From assembly GCA_041490445.1 (NCBI GenBank), contig JBGPTF010000007.1:116860-180859 (forward strand): a DNA stretch of 64,000 bases. The letters run 5' to 3'. Numbering within the stretch: position 1 is the stretch's first letter; each line of letters starts with the position of its first letter. The notes beneath the pieces are model-generated. The model did not search any database. It saw only the letters and a list, made by a program, of their open reading frames with translations, and was not told the origin of the DNA. Below, piece by piece: positions 1 through 7,885 of the stretch. Both the position numbers and the translations under genes were made by a program. The stretch is from JBGPTF01 sp041490445 (GTDB lineage Bacteria > Acidobacteriota > Terriglobia > Acidiferrales > UBA7541).

Positions 1-1874
1 CCCATCGTTCGATAAGGATTCGAGACTTGATACGCACGGCCGAGACCGTCATAGCTGGTGGTGGTGTAGTCGGTCCCGCTCGGGTCGGACGTGAGCTGGC
101 TCTGCGTGACGTGGCCCAATCCATCCATGACGGCGACGCTGGTGACGAACTGCCCGGAAGCATTCAGCTTCTTGGAAGTGGTCACTCTGGGAGGATAGGC
201 GTCGTTGTAGGACAGCAGGGTTTGGCCGCCATCGGGTGAATCCGTTCTTGTGAGCCGGCCCAGACTATCAACGTACTGGAAGGAGCTAACCTGCCCGTTC
301 TCATCCGTGATCTGCGTCAATTGCCCATCGTTGTAGCCGTACGAGAATTGCGTGATATGAGAAACGCCATTTGTCGGCGGACGCGTGATCTGCGTCAGGT
401 AGGCGTTGGTGTTGCCGGGCGGCGTCCCGCTGGTATAACGATCCGCGTAGGAATACTGCGTGGGAGGATTGCCGTTCGGATCGGTCATCGTGAGCTGCTG
501 GCCGGTCTTGTCGTAGGTGTAGGTCGTTACGATCTGTGGGTTCGGGCAGTTGGGGAAGCATTGCTGGATCTTCTTCGTGAGATTCCCGCGCGGGGTGGTG
601 GAGGTGGGACCGTAATTCGTCTCGTCATGCGTGCCAGCGGGAAGGCCAGAGACATCAGTTACCGAAGGGGTTCCGGGGGAGCCGCACACCGTCGTGCCGC
701 CGTCGTAGAAATAATCCGTCTCGGCGATGTTTGTGCCGCCTCCGTCAGTGACCGTCGTCCGGCAAGGCCGGTCCGCAATCGGCCCGGCATAACTGTTGAT
801 CGTCTTGCGGGTCGGCGATCCCTGCCCAAAGTCATATTCGTGCTTCTCCATGATTTGCCCAAAGGGCACGGTGTATTGGTAGGTCACCAGCGAACTGAGG
901 CCATTGTCGAGCGTTGTTTGTTCACTCGTTAGCAGGTAGGGATCGTACCAGGCCTTGTTGACGGTCCGCAGAGTGCTTCCATTCGTATCCTTGTAAACGA
1001 CGGTCTGCTCGACCGGGATCTGCATCGCAAAATGGCTGGGCATCAGGGGAACTTGGGGCGCGTCCTTTGGCGTGTAGGTGTAGAGCGTTTGGAAGCTGGT
1101 CCCGCGGACCACGTCGGTGGTCGTGACGGTCGTTTGCTTAGTGACCCATACGGTGTAGTCAGTGGCGTTCCAGGTGGTCGAGTAGGTGAAATTCTGCCGG
1201 AGCGCCACATTCTGGCCATCAAAGCTGACGTCGCGCTCTGAGACGACGAAGGTGTTATAGGAATATAGGCAAGATTCATTTCCGCCACCCGGAGATGACA
1301 GGGCCGCGAATTCGGAGTTTAGGTTCTGCGCCCACGTGTAGCTCACGTAGCCGCCGTCCGGATAGGTGATCTTTGAAAGCAGGCCCGATTGAGGATCGTA
1401 GGTAAAATGGTATTGCTGGCCATTCGGAAGCGTGATCGCTGTGACTACCGAGATAGGGCCCCCCGGTCCGAGAATGGGCGAATAACATTGCGCGTTGCCA
1501 AGCTGTGCTTTCAGGGTGGACCCGAGCCATGAAGTGACCGGTGTTGTTCCCCAGGTGAGCGTGTACGGTTGCGCCAGGCCGGAGACTGTGACGGTATTTC
1601 CCGTTGCGCCAAATCCTGAAGACGAAAGTACCGGCCGACCCAGGGTGTCGGTTTCGTTGATCGTGCCGTTGTTGAATGTGATCAGGTTCCCGTTCCGGTC
1701 TTCAAGGGAATCGGGTATCGAGGTGTTGGGATCGTCACTGTTGTTGAAGCCGTCCTGGAACTTGTATGTTGTTCCGTGGGCGTCCAAGATAGTCAGATTC
1801 CCGATGTATCCACTCGTCTGAGCGGTGTAAAAGTCCGTCCCCGCGGCCAACCTGTCGACTCTGCCCGTGCACAT
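1..1874 (-). CDS. YD-repeat (RHS-like) surface protein, 3' part beyond the window, 5' end probably missing
   Basis: The reverse strand is open from position 1958 to the left edge. It reads as a Gly/Thr/Asn/Tyr-rich protein with repeated YD-type units such as TYTYDKTGQQLTMTDPNGNP, FSYGYNDGQLTQITDENGQ, YVDSLGRLTRTDSPDGG and SYDGLGRAYQV. These are typical of RHS/wall-associated YD-repeat proteins, large secreted beta-shell proteins that often carry toxins. The first ATG in frame is at 1874 and an in-frame TGA lies at 1961-1959. No signal peptide or RHS N-terminal region precedes it, and codons upstream of the ATG still read as plausible protein. The gene is therefore probably truncated or frameshifted at its 5' end. 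The C-terminus is outside the window. Confidence 0.8.
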   Translation of the reverse strand, partial: MCTGRVDRLAAGTDFYTAQTSGYIGNLTILDAHGTTYKFQDGFNNSDDPNTSIPDSLEDRNGNLITFNNGTINETDTLGRPVLSSSGFGATGNTVTVSGLAQPYTLTWGTTPVTSWLGSTLKAQLGNAQCYSPILGPGGPISVVTAITLPNGQQYHFTYDPQSGLLSKITYPDGGYVSYTWAQNLNSEFAALSSPGGGNESCLYSYNTFVVSERDVSFDGQNVALRQNFTYSTTWNATDYTVWVTKQTTVTTTDVVRGTSFQTLYTYTPKDAPQVPLMPSHFAMQIPVEQTVVYKDTNGSTLRTVNKAWYDPYLLTSEQTTLDNGLSSLVTYQYTVPFGQIMEKHEYDFGQGSPTRKTINSYAGPIADRPCRTTVTDGGGTNIAETDYFYDGGTTVCGSPGTPSVTDVSGLPAGTHDETNYGPTSTTPRGNLTKKIQQCFPNCPNPQIVTTYTYDKTGQQLTMTDPNGNPPTQYSYADRYTSGTPPGNTNAYLTQITRPPTNGVSHITQFSYGYNDGQLTQITDENGQVSSFQYVDSLGRLTRTDSPDGGQTLLSYNDAYPPRVTTSKKLNASGQFVTSVAVMDGLGHVTQSQLTSDPSGTDYTTTSYDGLGRAYQVSNPYRTM

Positions 1875-1961
1875 GTAGGCATTTCCAAATCTAAAAAGGT
1901 GATCGAAAGTCAGCAAGCCTAGTGAATATCGTGTAGTGCTCCCTGCTAATTTAGACAGTCA

Positions 1962-2160
1962 GGGCCTCGGTTTTTAGTGCAGCTGCAAACTCCAGGAACG
2001 CCTCGCGCGAGCTGACGATATGACGGCCCATATAGCTCCTCGCTGCATTTGGCAGCCTCGTGTACCCGCCGTGTACCTCAGACAGGCGTTTTGGGCGGTT
2101 TTCGCGCTTTTGGCGTAACGTAAAATGAGTAACTTACGTGTTTTCAACGGACGGTAGTAT
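1962..2160. other. No gene recognised upstream of the YD-repeat remnant
   Basis: Only short open frames are present. One reverse-strand frame stays open from about 2110 to a TAA near 1951, but it has no start codon I trust and matches no family I know. The tract may be debris from whatever removed the 5' end of the YD-repeat gene. Confidence 0.4.
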
Positions 2161-2180
2161 TGCGACTCCCCCCGCCTCCA
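2161..2180 (+). repeat. tRNA/tmRNA 3'-end-like repeat, copy 1
   Basis: The 20-mer TGCGACTCCCCCCGCCTCCA, followed by CC, has the layout of a T-loop plus acceptor 3' strand of a tRNA or tmRNA. Copies with one and two mismatches lie at 2726-2745 and 3977-3996. No matching 5' RNA half is visible in the window. Inference: attachment-site remnants of small elements that target an RNA gene end. Confidence 0.55.
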
Positions 2181-2387
2181 CCTGCCTTCGTTCGCTGCTG
2201 CGAGCTTCGGCAGGCTGCGTTCACTGTTCCAAGAACCGACTCAGCATTGCAAGCAAAACCGTGCGCACTGGGGCAGAGCGAAGGCAGGTGCGCGCCGTAG
2301 CCTACTTCCAGTTGAGGAACAAATGATCTGAGAGGAATTGTTGAGGCACTGCTATCATCCGTTAGACCGAGGGCGGAGGCGGGCCGA

Positions 2388-2669
2388 ATGCACTACGTTT
2401 ACCTTCTCCGAAGCGAAAGTCGTCCCGAACAGACTTACATCGGCCTCACGCAAGACTTACGCGCTCGGCTCAATCAACACAATTCGGGCAAGTCAATTCA
2501 CACAAACAAATTCGCTCCGTGGCGCATCGTTGCCTATGTCGGTTTTGCTGACGAAAAACGGGCGGCTGCGTTCGAGAGATATCTGAAGAGCGGGTCGGGG
2601 CGCGCTTTCGCAAGCAGACACCTCTGGGACCGGCCCGCTGTGCAGGCCACAAGAAGAAAGCCGTGTTGA
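2388..2669 (+). CDS. GIY-YIG domain endonuclease, copy 1 (UPF0213-like)
   Basis: This 93-residue protein opens with MHYVYLLRS and continues to TYIGLTQDLRARLNQHN. That is the short beta-hairpin GIY-YIG signature (YVY...YIG), the catalytic-region Arg and the following His-Asn of small stand-alone GIY-YIG nucleases. Length fits the UPF0213/YhbQ-like group of 80-100 residues. The biological substrate of such solo domains is generally unknown. The gene lies between the first two tRNA-end-like repeats, and a 34-bp repeat begins just after its stop codon. The last dozen residues look non-conserved and may be read-through into flanking sequence. Confidence 0.8.
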   Translation: MHYVYLLRSESRPEQTYIGLTQDLRARLNQHNSGKSIHTNKFAPWRIVAYVGFADEKRAAAFERYLKSGSGRAFASRHLWDRPAVQATRRKPC

Positions 2670-2671
2670 TC

Positions 2672-2705
2672 GGGGGTTCCCCTCGGCTGCGCTCGGGACA
2701 AACTC
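2672..2705. repeat. 34-bp direct repeat, copy 1
   Basis: The segment starting GGGGGTTCCCCTCGGCTGCG and ending in GGGACAAACTC is identical at 3047-3080. Each copy follows the conserved part of a GIY-YIG gene, so the repeat looks like part of the cassette rather than chance. Confidence 0.85.
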
Positions 2706-2725
2706 AGCCCCAAGATGGCTGAGTT

Positions 2726-2745
2726 TGCGACTTCCCCCGCCTCCA
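2726..2745 (+). repeat. tRNA/tmRNA 3'-end-like repeat, copy 2
   Basis: TGCGACTTCCCCCGCCTCCA matches the copy at 2161 at 19 of 20 positions. It separates the two GIY-YIG genes and is followed directly by a hairpin. Confidence 0.55.
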
Positions 2746-2767
2746 AAATTTCGCGGAGCGAAATTTT
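2745..2767. repeat. Perfect inverted repeat before the second GIY-YIG gene
   Basis: AAAATTTCG and CGAAATTTT form a 9-bp stem with a 5-nt loop immediately after tRNA-end-like copy 2. Copies 1 and 3 are also followed by short inverted sequences (CCTGCC/GGCAGG after 2180; TTCGCC/GGCGAA after 3996). The unit therefore seems to be RNA-end-like repeat plus hairpin. Confidence 0.6.
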
Positions 2768-2815
2768 GTCCTGAGCGAGCACGCATTTTGGGCGAGTCGA
2801 AGGGCAAGAATTCCT

Positions 2816-3151
2816 GTGTACTATTGCTATATTCTCTGCTGTGCGGACTACTCCTTTTATGTGGGCGTCACAGAGGATTTGGAACAGCGCGTCCAGCGAC
2901 ACAACGAAGGCACTGCTTCAGACTGGACCTCGCGACGCCGCCCTGTATCACTGGTTTGGTCTGAAGAGCATCCGACGCTCTCCTCTGCGCGGAGCCGTGA
3001 AAATCAGTTGAAGCGCTGGAGCCATCATAAAAAGGCAAGCCTGGTTGGGGGTTCCCCTCGGCTGCGCTCGGGACAAACTCGTGCCGAGGCGCGGGCGAAA
3101 ACGTTAATGTGCTTGCTGAAAAAGAATCTGATACAGATCGAAGAAGGATAG
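2816..3151 (+). CDS. GIY-YIG domain endonuclease, copy 2
   Basis: A GTG-initiated 111-residue protein. MYYCYILCC and FYVGVTEDLEQRVQRHNEG give the YCY...YVG motif, the Arg and the His-Asn of small GIY-YIG nucleases, and ENQLKRW is the usual C-terminal helix. The two GIY-YIG genes are only distantly similar, so this is not a recent duplication. From about residue 77 the frame runs through the 34-bp direct repeat (peptide GGSPRLRSGQT), so the ancestral C-terminus was probably shorter. It lies between tRNA-end-like repeats 2 and 3. Confidence 0.75.
   Translation: MYYCYILCCADYSFYVGVTEDLEQRVQRHNEGTASDWTSRRRPVSLVWSEEHPTLSSARSRENQLKRWSHHKKASLVGGSPRLRSGQTRAEARAKTLMCLLKKNLIQIEEG
3047..3080. repeat. 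34-bp direct repeat, copy 2
   Basis: Exact copy of 2672-2705, 375 bp downstream. It lies inside the 3' end of the second GIY-YIG reading frame and supplies its last recognisable extension. Confidence 0.85.
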
Positions 3152-3356
3152 GGGGTCGAGTCCTACTCTTGCACCCTATGCCGACAGTGCGGCAATTGTA
3201 GGGTCCAAACATCGCACCTTGTCGGCGTTCATAACAAGGTAAGTGCGTGGTCGTTGAGTCTAACGCGAGTCCTCACGACCCCCATGGACTATACCGCTCG
3301 CCAGATTTCGGCGATGACGCAGTATATCATGGGACCGGCCCCCTGAAAATCCCGAA

Positions 3357-3812
3357 CTACTTCAAGGAAGAAACCCGCTCACCTAAGAACTGAATCTTAA
3401 TAACGTAATATGTCTTGGGGCCTTCATGAAATTGGTATTTCCCCAAATTAGCTTGGACATCATCTTGGTAGATGATAGGTAGATAGGTGAAAGTTTGACC
3501 GTGACTCCCACCGAGCGTGTCACAAACTCCTGATACATAGTCAATAACGTCCATTCCCTTTTCTAAGGAAGGCGCGAAAATGGAAAGTGTTAGCGAGATC
3601 GCCAAGTCGCTCCACCTGCGCCCCCGCATTGCCTTCGTGGCCGCTTCGCGGAGACGCAAGAATCGGTCATGATTCTTATTGTGCGAATTTCTTATTGATG
3701 TTTTGTAATCCTTATAGGGGGGCAAACCGGTAACTTTGAATGTGAGGCAGTGACCTATCTTGGGACTCGGTTTAGTCGGGAGGGCTCCGGGATGAAGCGG
3801 AGGAAGTGGCAT
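3357..3812 (-). CDS. Possible RusA-like Holliday-junction endonuclease family protein
   Basis: A 151-residue protein with lower G+C and different codon use from its neighbours. The N-terminal FKVTGLPPYKDYK, the central MDVIDYVSGVCDTLGG and the later YQDDVQ resemble the spacing in RusA-type resolvases: acidic residues in a DxDN-like motif, a downstream D-A/T-L, then a DDxQ/V motif before a final beta-strand. RusA proteins cut Holliday junctions and are common on phages. The match is by eye only and the first motif is imperfect (MDVIDY), so hypothetical protein remains possible. It lies between tRNA-end-like repeats 2 and 3, consistent with mobile DNA. The ATG is at 3812. Confidence 0.45.
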   Translation of the reverse strand: MPLPPLHPGALPTKPSPKIGHCLTFKVTGLPPYKDYKTSIRNSHNKNHDRFLRLREAATKAMRGRRWSDLAISLTLSIFAPSLEKGMDVIDYVSGVCDTLGGSHGQTFTYLPIIYQDDVQANLGKYQFHEGPKTYYVIKIQFLGERVSSLK

Positions 3813-4197
3813 TTCGTGTTACGGGGTCAGATAATATCATGCACCGCAGAAAATACCTCAGGCGAACAAAAAGCGATGTGTGCTAAATGTGTGGCCGAAC
3901 CGCGTAATCTGAGTGGAGAGCGTTTTGTGCGTATTGAAAACACAGCAAGTTGAATGGAATCAGTGAACCGATAGAATCCGACTCTCCCCGCCTCCATTCG
4001 CCTGCGCCCGTTCCGGGCTACGGCGAACAGGTTCGCTTTCGCCCGTTGCAGTTCAAGGCGAATAAGATCGCTCTTGCCTGTTCCACGTCACGGCGAACAT
4101 ATTGCATCGGTGCGGGATTCAATTCGCGGCGTCACCGGCGGGCCGCTTGACCGTCCGCGCATTGGCCCGAACCGCAAAAACCTGCCTCATCGATGTT
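3813..4197. other. Intergenic tract with the third tRNA-end-like repeat; no gene recognised
   Basis: The stretch is comparatively A+T-rich up to about 3960. The only open frames are short and lack family features. It probably holds the promoter of the leftward RusA-like gene. From 3977 it contains the third repeat, then several short TTCGCC/GGCGAA-type inverted words up to about 4100. Confidence 0.4.
3977..3996 (+). repeat. tRNA/tmRNA 3'-end-like repeat, copy 3
   Basis: TCCGACTCTCCCCGCCTCCA matches the copy at 2161 at 18 of 20 positions. It marks the right end of the small mobile-looking zone, 1.25 kb after copy 2. Confidence 0.5.
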
Positions 4198-5289
4198 TCA
4201 AGCAGGGCGGCCTTTGCTCAGCATGTCTTCGTAAACGCGGAGCGTGTTCGCGACCATCAGAGCCGCTGAAAATCTTCGCTCGACTTCTTCCCGCCCTGCC
4301 CTGCCAAGGGACTGCCGCAGCCGTTCATCGCGCAACAAGCGCAGCATCGCCTGCGCAAACTTCTTTCCATCCGGCTCCGTTACCAGCGCCGTCCGTCCGT
4401 CGGCGACCACCTCCGCCAGGCCGCCGCGGGCCGTGGAGACCGCCGGCAATCCCCACGCCATCGCCGCTTGCAGCGACGTCCCCAGGCCTTCGAATTCGGA
4501 TGGAAACACGAACGCATCGAGCGCCGCGTACACCTGCTCGACATTCTCCAAGAAGCCGGCAAAATGCACGGCCTCCGTCTGTCCGAGTTCCTTCGTCAGC
4601 TTCTCCAGATCCATGCGGCACGGTCCATCGCCGGCCAAAAGCAGCCGCGCCCTCGGAAATTCGGCCCGCACTGCTGCGAGCGCTTCGATCGCGTGCTTCT
4701 GGCCCTTCTCGGGCACGAAAACGCCGACGCAGCCAAATAGAAATTCATCTTCCGTCGCGCCCCAATGTTTCCGCGCCTCGTTGCGCGTTTCCGGACTCGC
4801 CGGCGGCGGGACCTCGACACCTTCATTCACGATCGCGATTCGCTTCTCTTCGATGCCAGCGGCAAGAAGGCTCTGCGCCACCTCACGACAATTCGCCACG
4901 AAGCACGACACGGCGCGGAATCGCGCCCGCGAGACCGCGTTTCGTCCCAGCGGAAAACCGATCCGCCGGGAAAGCAGCAGCGGCATCCGCCGATGCGCCC
5001 CCGCCATCCACGCCGCCGTCAGCGCGTGCGGTTCATTCGCATGAAGAAGATCGAACCGGCCGCTCTTCAACAGCCGGCGAAGCTGTGCTGCGGCCGAGAG
5101 GCGCAAAGCAGAGCGCGAAACTTCGTGGACGGGGATTCCGATTTCGGTTACGCGCCGGGCCAGCGGCGAATTCCGCGGCGCCACCAGCTCCACCGCATGT
5201 CCCTTCTCCCGCAAGCCGCGCAGCAGCAGGAAGGCTTGACTCTGCCCGCCACGCCACTCGCGGTCGAGGTCAACGAAGAGCAGTGTCAT
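4198..5289 (-). CDS. Glycosyltransferase family 4 (GT-B fold)
   Basis: A 363-residue protein with the two-domain GT4 layout. The N-terminal half has the glycine motif EWRGGQ at residues 11-16, where acceptors bind. The C-terminal half starts at FGCVGVFVPEKG (185-196) and carries the donor-site signature SEFEGLGTSLQAAMAWG (264-280), the family's E-x7-E region. GT4 enzymes move a sugar from a nucleotide-sugar, usually in lipopolysaccharide or exopolysaccharide synthesis, on the cytoplasmic membrane face. Donor and acceptor cannot be told from sequence. The start ATG is at 5289. A long Arg/Pro/Ala-rich frame on the opposite strand is a shadow. Confidence 0.92.
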   Translation of the reverse strand: MTLLFVDLDREWRGGQSQAFLLLRGLREKGHAVELVAPRNSPLARRVTEIGIPVHEVSRSALRLSAAAQLRRLLKSGRFDLLHANEPHALTAAWMAGAHRRMPLLLSRRIGFPLGRNAVSRARFRAVSCFVANCREVAQSLLAAGIEEKRIAIVNEGVEVPPPASPETRNEARKHWGATEDEFLFGCVGVFVPEKGQKHAIEALAAVRAEFPRARLLLAGDGPCRMDLEKLTKELGQTEAVHFAGFLENVEQVYAALDAFVFPSEFEGLGTSLQAAMAWGLPAVSTARGGLAEVVADGRTALVTEPDGKKFAQAMLRLLRDERLRQSLGRAGREEVERRFSAALMVANTLRVYEDMLSKGRPA

Positions 5290-5685
5290 CGCGTCTCAGT
5301 TCTGGCCGCGCGTTGGAGACGCTGGCCAAAGCTCCAATACCCAAACGCGGTTCGCGCAGTCCTTCCGCGAACGAGCCAGTTGTCACGCCCGATACCGCCA
5401 CAGGCCACCTGAGCGGCAATCCCCTTCTGCGCGACGAACCAGCCGTCGAGCTCAACTCCGGGTCAAATATACCAGCCTAGAGGCGTGAGCGATGTCGCGC
5501 TGATACAAGAAGCACGACGCCCTCATGGTTGGCCCTTGATCCGGTGTTGAAGCCTGCCCGGATGAATCGAACGCTGCTGTCATCAATGAAAACGGTAGCG
5601 ATCGTGAAGGCATGCGGCTTCCCCTTGCGGGCGCTGCGCCGCGGCGTTATATTTCGTCGCGCGTTCCCTTCCGAAGGAGGCTCCC
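5290..5685. other. Divergent intergenic region between the glycosyltransferase and aldolase genes
   Basis: About 400 bp between two genes pointing apart, so it should contain two promoters. I see no convincing -35/-10 pair, RNA gene or conserved small frame. A good Shine-Dalgarno sequence, AAGGAGG, sits just before the aldolase start. Confidence 0.4.
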
Positions 5686-6462
5686 ATGGCGGCAACTCCG
5701 GCAAACGTGTTCCATATTCCCAAGCCTCCGACGTTCGCCACCGCGGCCGAAGAGCGGCTCCATCGCAAGCAGCGCCTGGCCGCCGCGTTTCGTTTGTTCT
5801 CACGCTTCGGGTTTGACGAAGGAGTCGCCGGGCACATCACCGCGCGCGATCCGGAGCGCCCCGACCATTTCTGGGTGAATCCGTTCGGGATGCACTTCGG
5901 CCAGATCCGCGCCTCCGACCTGATTCTCGTGAATCCCCGCGGCGAAGTTGTCGAAGGCAAGCAACCGGTGAACGTCGCCGCCTTCGCCATCCACTCGCAG
6001 GTTCACGCGGCGAGGCCCGACGTGGTGGCCGCCGCGCACGCCCACTCGCTCTACGGCAAGGCCTGGTCGTCGCTGGGACGCCTGCTCGATCCCCTCACGC
6101 AGGATTCCTGCGCGTTCTATGGAGACCACGGCCTGTTTGCGGATTTCACCGGCGTAGTTTACAAGACTTCGGAAGGCGAGCGCATCGCCGAGGCCCTCGG
6201 CGATTGCAAGGCGGTCATCCTCCGCAATCACGGCCTGCTCACCGTAGGCCGCACCGTGGACGAAGCCGCGTGGTGGTTCATCACCATGGAGCGGAGTTGC
6301 CAGGCACAGCTTCTCGCCGAAGCCGCCGGCGCGCCGGTGAAAATTGATCCGGCGCAGGCCGAAGCCACGAGAAAACTTATCGGCACGCCCGAAGCGGGCT
6401 GGTTCCAGTTTCAGCCGCTTTGGGCCCGCATCACCCGCGAGCAGCCCGACTTGCTCGAATAG
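5686..6462 (+). CDS. Class II aldolase/adducin family protein
   Basis: A 258-residue protein preceded by AAGGAGG. VAGHITARDPE (48-57) and the zinc-site histidines in AAAHAHS (His118, His120) and RNHGLL (His182) are those of the class II aldolase/adducin fold. Members such as fuculose- or ribulose-phosphate aldolases cleave sugar phosphates by a zinc enediolate mechanism. The catalytic Glu usually found about 20 residues before the first zinc His is not evident; the region reads KQPVNVAAFAIH. It may therefore belong to the adducin-like subgroup of unknown activity often annotated only as class II aldolase. It stands alone with no sugar-pathway neighbours. Confidence 0.9.
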   Translation: MAATPANVFHIPKPPTFATAAEERLHRKQRLAAAFRLFSRFGFDEGVAGHITARDPERPDHFWVNPFGMHFGQIRASDLILVNPRGEVVEGKQPVNVAAFAIHSQVHAARPDVVAAAHAHSLYGKAWSSLGRLLDPLTQDSCAFYGDHGLFADFTGVVYKTSEGERIAEALGDCKAVILRNHGLLTVGRTVDEAAWWFITMERSCQAQLLAEAAGAPVKIDPAQAEATRKLIGTPEAGWFQFQPLWARITREQPDLLE

Positions 6463-6626
6463 CGGCAGCGTTCCACTCTTGCTGCTTGCTCTCCGCAGGA
6501 ACGGATTGGCGATTCGCAGGAGCCCAAACCTAGATCTGACGGAGCTGGTTTTCAACTGTTCACCCTTGACGCCGCATCCTGCATCGAAATACTGTGTAAC
6601 GCGACACTTCGAACAAAGGAGAGAAC

Positions 6627-7175
6627 ATGCAGAAACGGAACCTTGTGATTTGGACTTTGGCGCTTCTGAGTCTCGCAATTGTGGCCTCGCCCGCCCGGGG
6701 ACAACAGGACAAGAGCAAGCGGCCCAGCCCACCTGCCACCGCGCAGTGCGCACTCGGCGCCGGGAAGACAATCACGGTGGACTACTCGAGCCCGCGGATG
6801 AAAGGCCGCAAAATCTTCGGCGGGCTCGTCCCCTATGGAGAGGTGTGGCGCGCCGGCGCGAATGAAGCGACCACGTTCGTCACCACCGGGGACCTGACCG
6901 TGGGCGGCAAGACCATTCCGGCGGGCAGCTACACGCTCTTCACTCTCCCGGCGGAGGGCAAGTGGACGCTGATCATCAGCAAGAAAACCGGCGAGTGGGG
7001 AATTCCCTACCCCGGAGAAAGTTTCGATCTGGCGCGCGTGGACATGAAAGTCTCGGCGCTCCCTTCGGCCGTTGAAAACTTCACGATCTCGTTTGCCAAG
7101 GCCGGCGGCGGTTGCACGTTGCAACTGGATTGGGAAGCGACGCACGCTTCGGTCGAAATCTCCGAGAAGAAGTAA
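6627..7175 (+). CDS. DUF2911 domain protein, secreted
   Basis: A 182-residue protein with a clear signal peptide: positive QKR start, hydrophobic core about residues 6-20, then SPARGQ. The mature part has the DUF2911 signatures DYSSPRMKGRKIFG, VPYGEVWRAGANEAT and IPAGSYTLFTLP. The family is common in Bacteroidetes and Acidobacteria, is predicted periplasmic or secreted, and has no known biochemical role. AGGAGAGA precedes the ATG. It is transcribed alone; the next gene is convergent. Confidence 0.9.
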   Translation: MQKRNLVIWTLALLSLAIVASPARGQQDKSKRPSPPATAQCALGAGKTITVDYSSPRMKGRKIFGGLVPYGEVWRAGANEATTFVTTGDLTVGGKTIPAGSYTLFTLPAEGKWTLIISKKTGEWGIPYPGESFDLARVDMKVSALPSAVENFTISFAKAGGGCTLQLDWEATHASVEISEKK

Positions 7176-7264
7176 GACTGGCGCGCGGAAACTCGCGAAT
7201 AATCCCAAACAAATAACCGACGGCGGGGCCGCCAAGCGGCTCCGCTTGCGTCTGGACGAGAAGT

Positions 7265-7885
7265 CTAACCGCATTTGCCTTGTCCGCTGCCGTCCGAGAC
7301 GTATTGTGGGTGGCGCGCCAGGGCGCGGCGATGGCTTTCCCGGCCGAGCTTGCGCAGCCAGCGCAGTTCCACACGGATCTGCTCGATCGTCAGGCTGAGC
7401 ATCCAGACCGCTTCGTGGAAGCGGTGGCCGACTTCTTCTCGAACGCTTCGCAGCGTGGCATTTTCCCGCGCGAGCTCTCTTTCCAGAAATTCCCGGCGGC
7501 GGTGAAGCTGCTTCCGGAAAGCGCCAGGCCGCGTTTGCCAGGAAAGCGCCATCCACGTGAGAAATGCCGGCCGGTCGCGCTGCGTGGTCCAGTCATTCCG
7601 CTTGAGGGCGTCCGCGAGCGCGGCGCGGCCTTTCGCGCTCGTCGCAAAAACGCTGCGCTCGGGACCCGCCACCGGCTCCCGGCTGTGTGCCGCGCCGAGC
7701 AGGCCCCGCCGCGCAAGTTTTTCGAGCGAGTAGTACACCTGCGGCCGCGAAATCCCGGCCCAGTCGTGCACCTCGCGGCGCTCGAGCTCCAGATTTGCCT
7801 GGTAGCCGTGCATCGGCCGCTCCGCCAGCAGGCTCAGGAGGACGAGGTCCGGCGTTGTCAGCCCGCGTGACTTATCTGCGCGCAT
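7265..7885 (-). CDS. PadR family transcriptional regulator
   Basis: A 206-residue protein. LTTPDLVLLSLLAERPMHGYQ and ISRPQVYYSLEKLARRGLL form the PadR winged helix, and the C-terminal helical part (about 110-190) suits dimerisation. I start it at ATG 7885; a longer frame to 8032 only overlaps the upstream gene. It overlaps the helix-hairpin-helix gene by 14 bp, so the two are almost certainly cotranscribed. A palindrome 300 bp upstream at the head of this unit is a plausible operator, which would make the regulator autoregulatory and also in control of the divergent VOC gene. Confidence 0.88.
   Translation of the reverse strand: MRADKSRGLTTPDLVLLSLLAERPMHGYQANLELERREVHDWAGISRPQVYYSLEKLARRGLLGAAHSREPVAGPERSVFATSAKGRAALADALKRNDWTTQRDRPAFLTWMALSWQTRPGAFRKQLHRRREFLERELARENATLRSVREEVGHRFHEAVWMLSLTIEQIRVELRWLRKLGRESHRRALARHPQYVSDGSGQGKCG

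Noticed and set aside
3151..3175. tRNA-like T-arm/acceptor string GTCGAGTCCTACTCTTGCACC
   Set aside because: No matching 5' half, D-arm or anticodon arm nearby, and the T-stem does not pair well, so not called as a tRNA.
4074..5480. 468-codon forward frame over the glycosyltransferase
   Set aside because: Arg/Pro/Ala/Ser-rich without domains; antisense shadow of the GT4 gene in high-G+C DNA.
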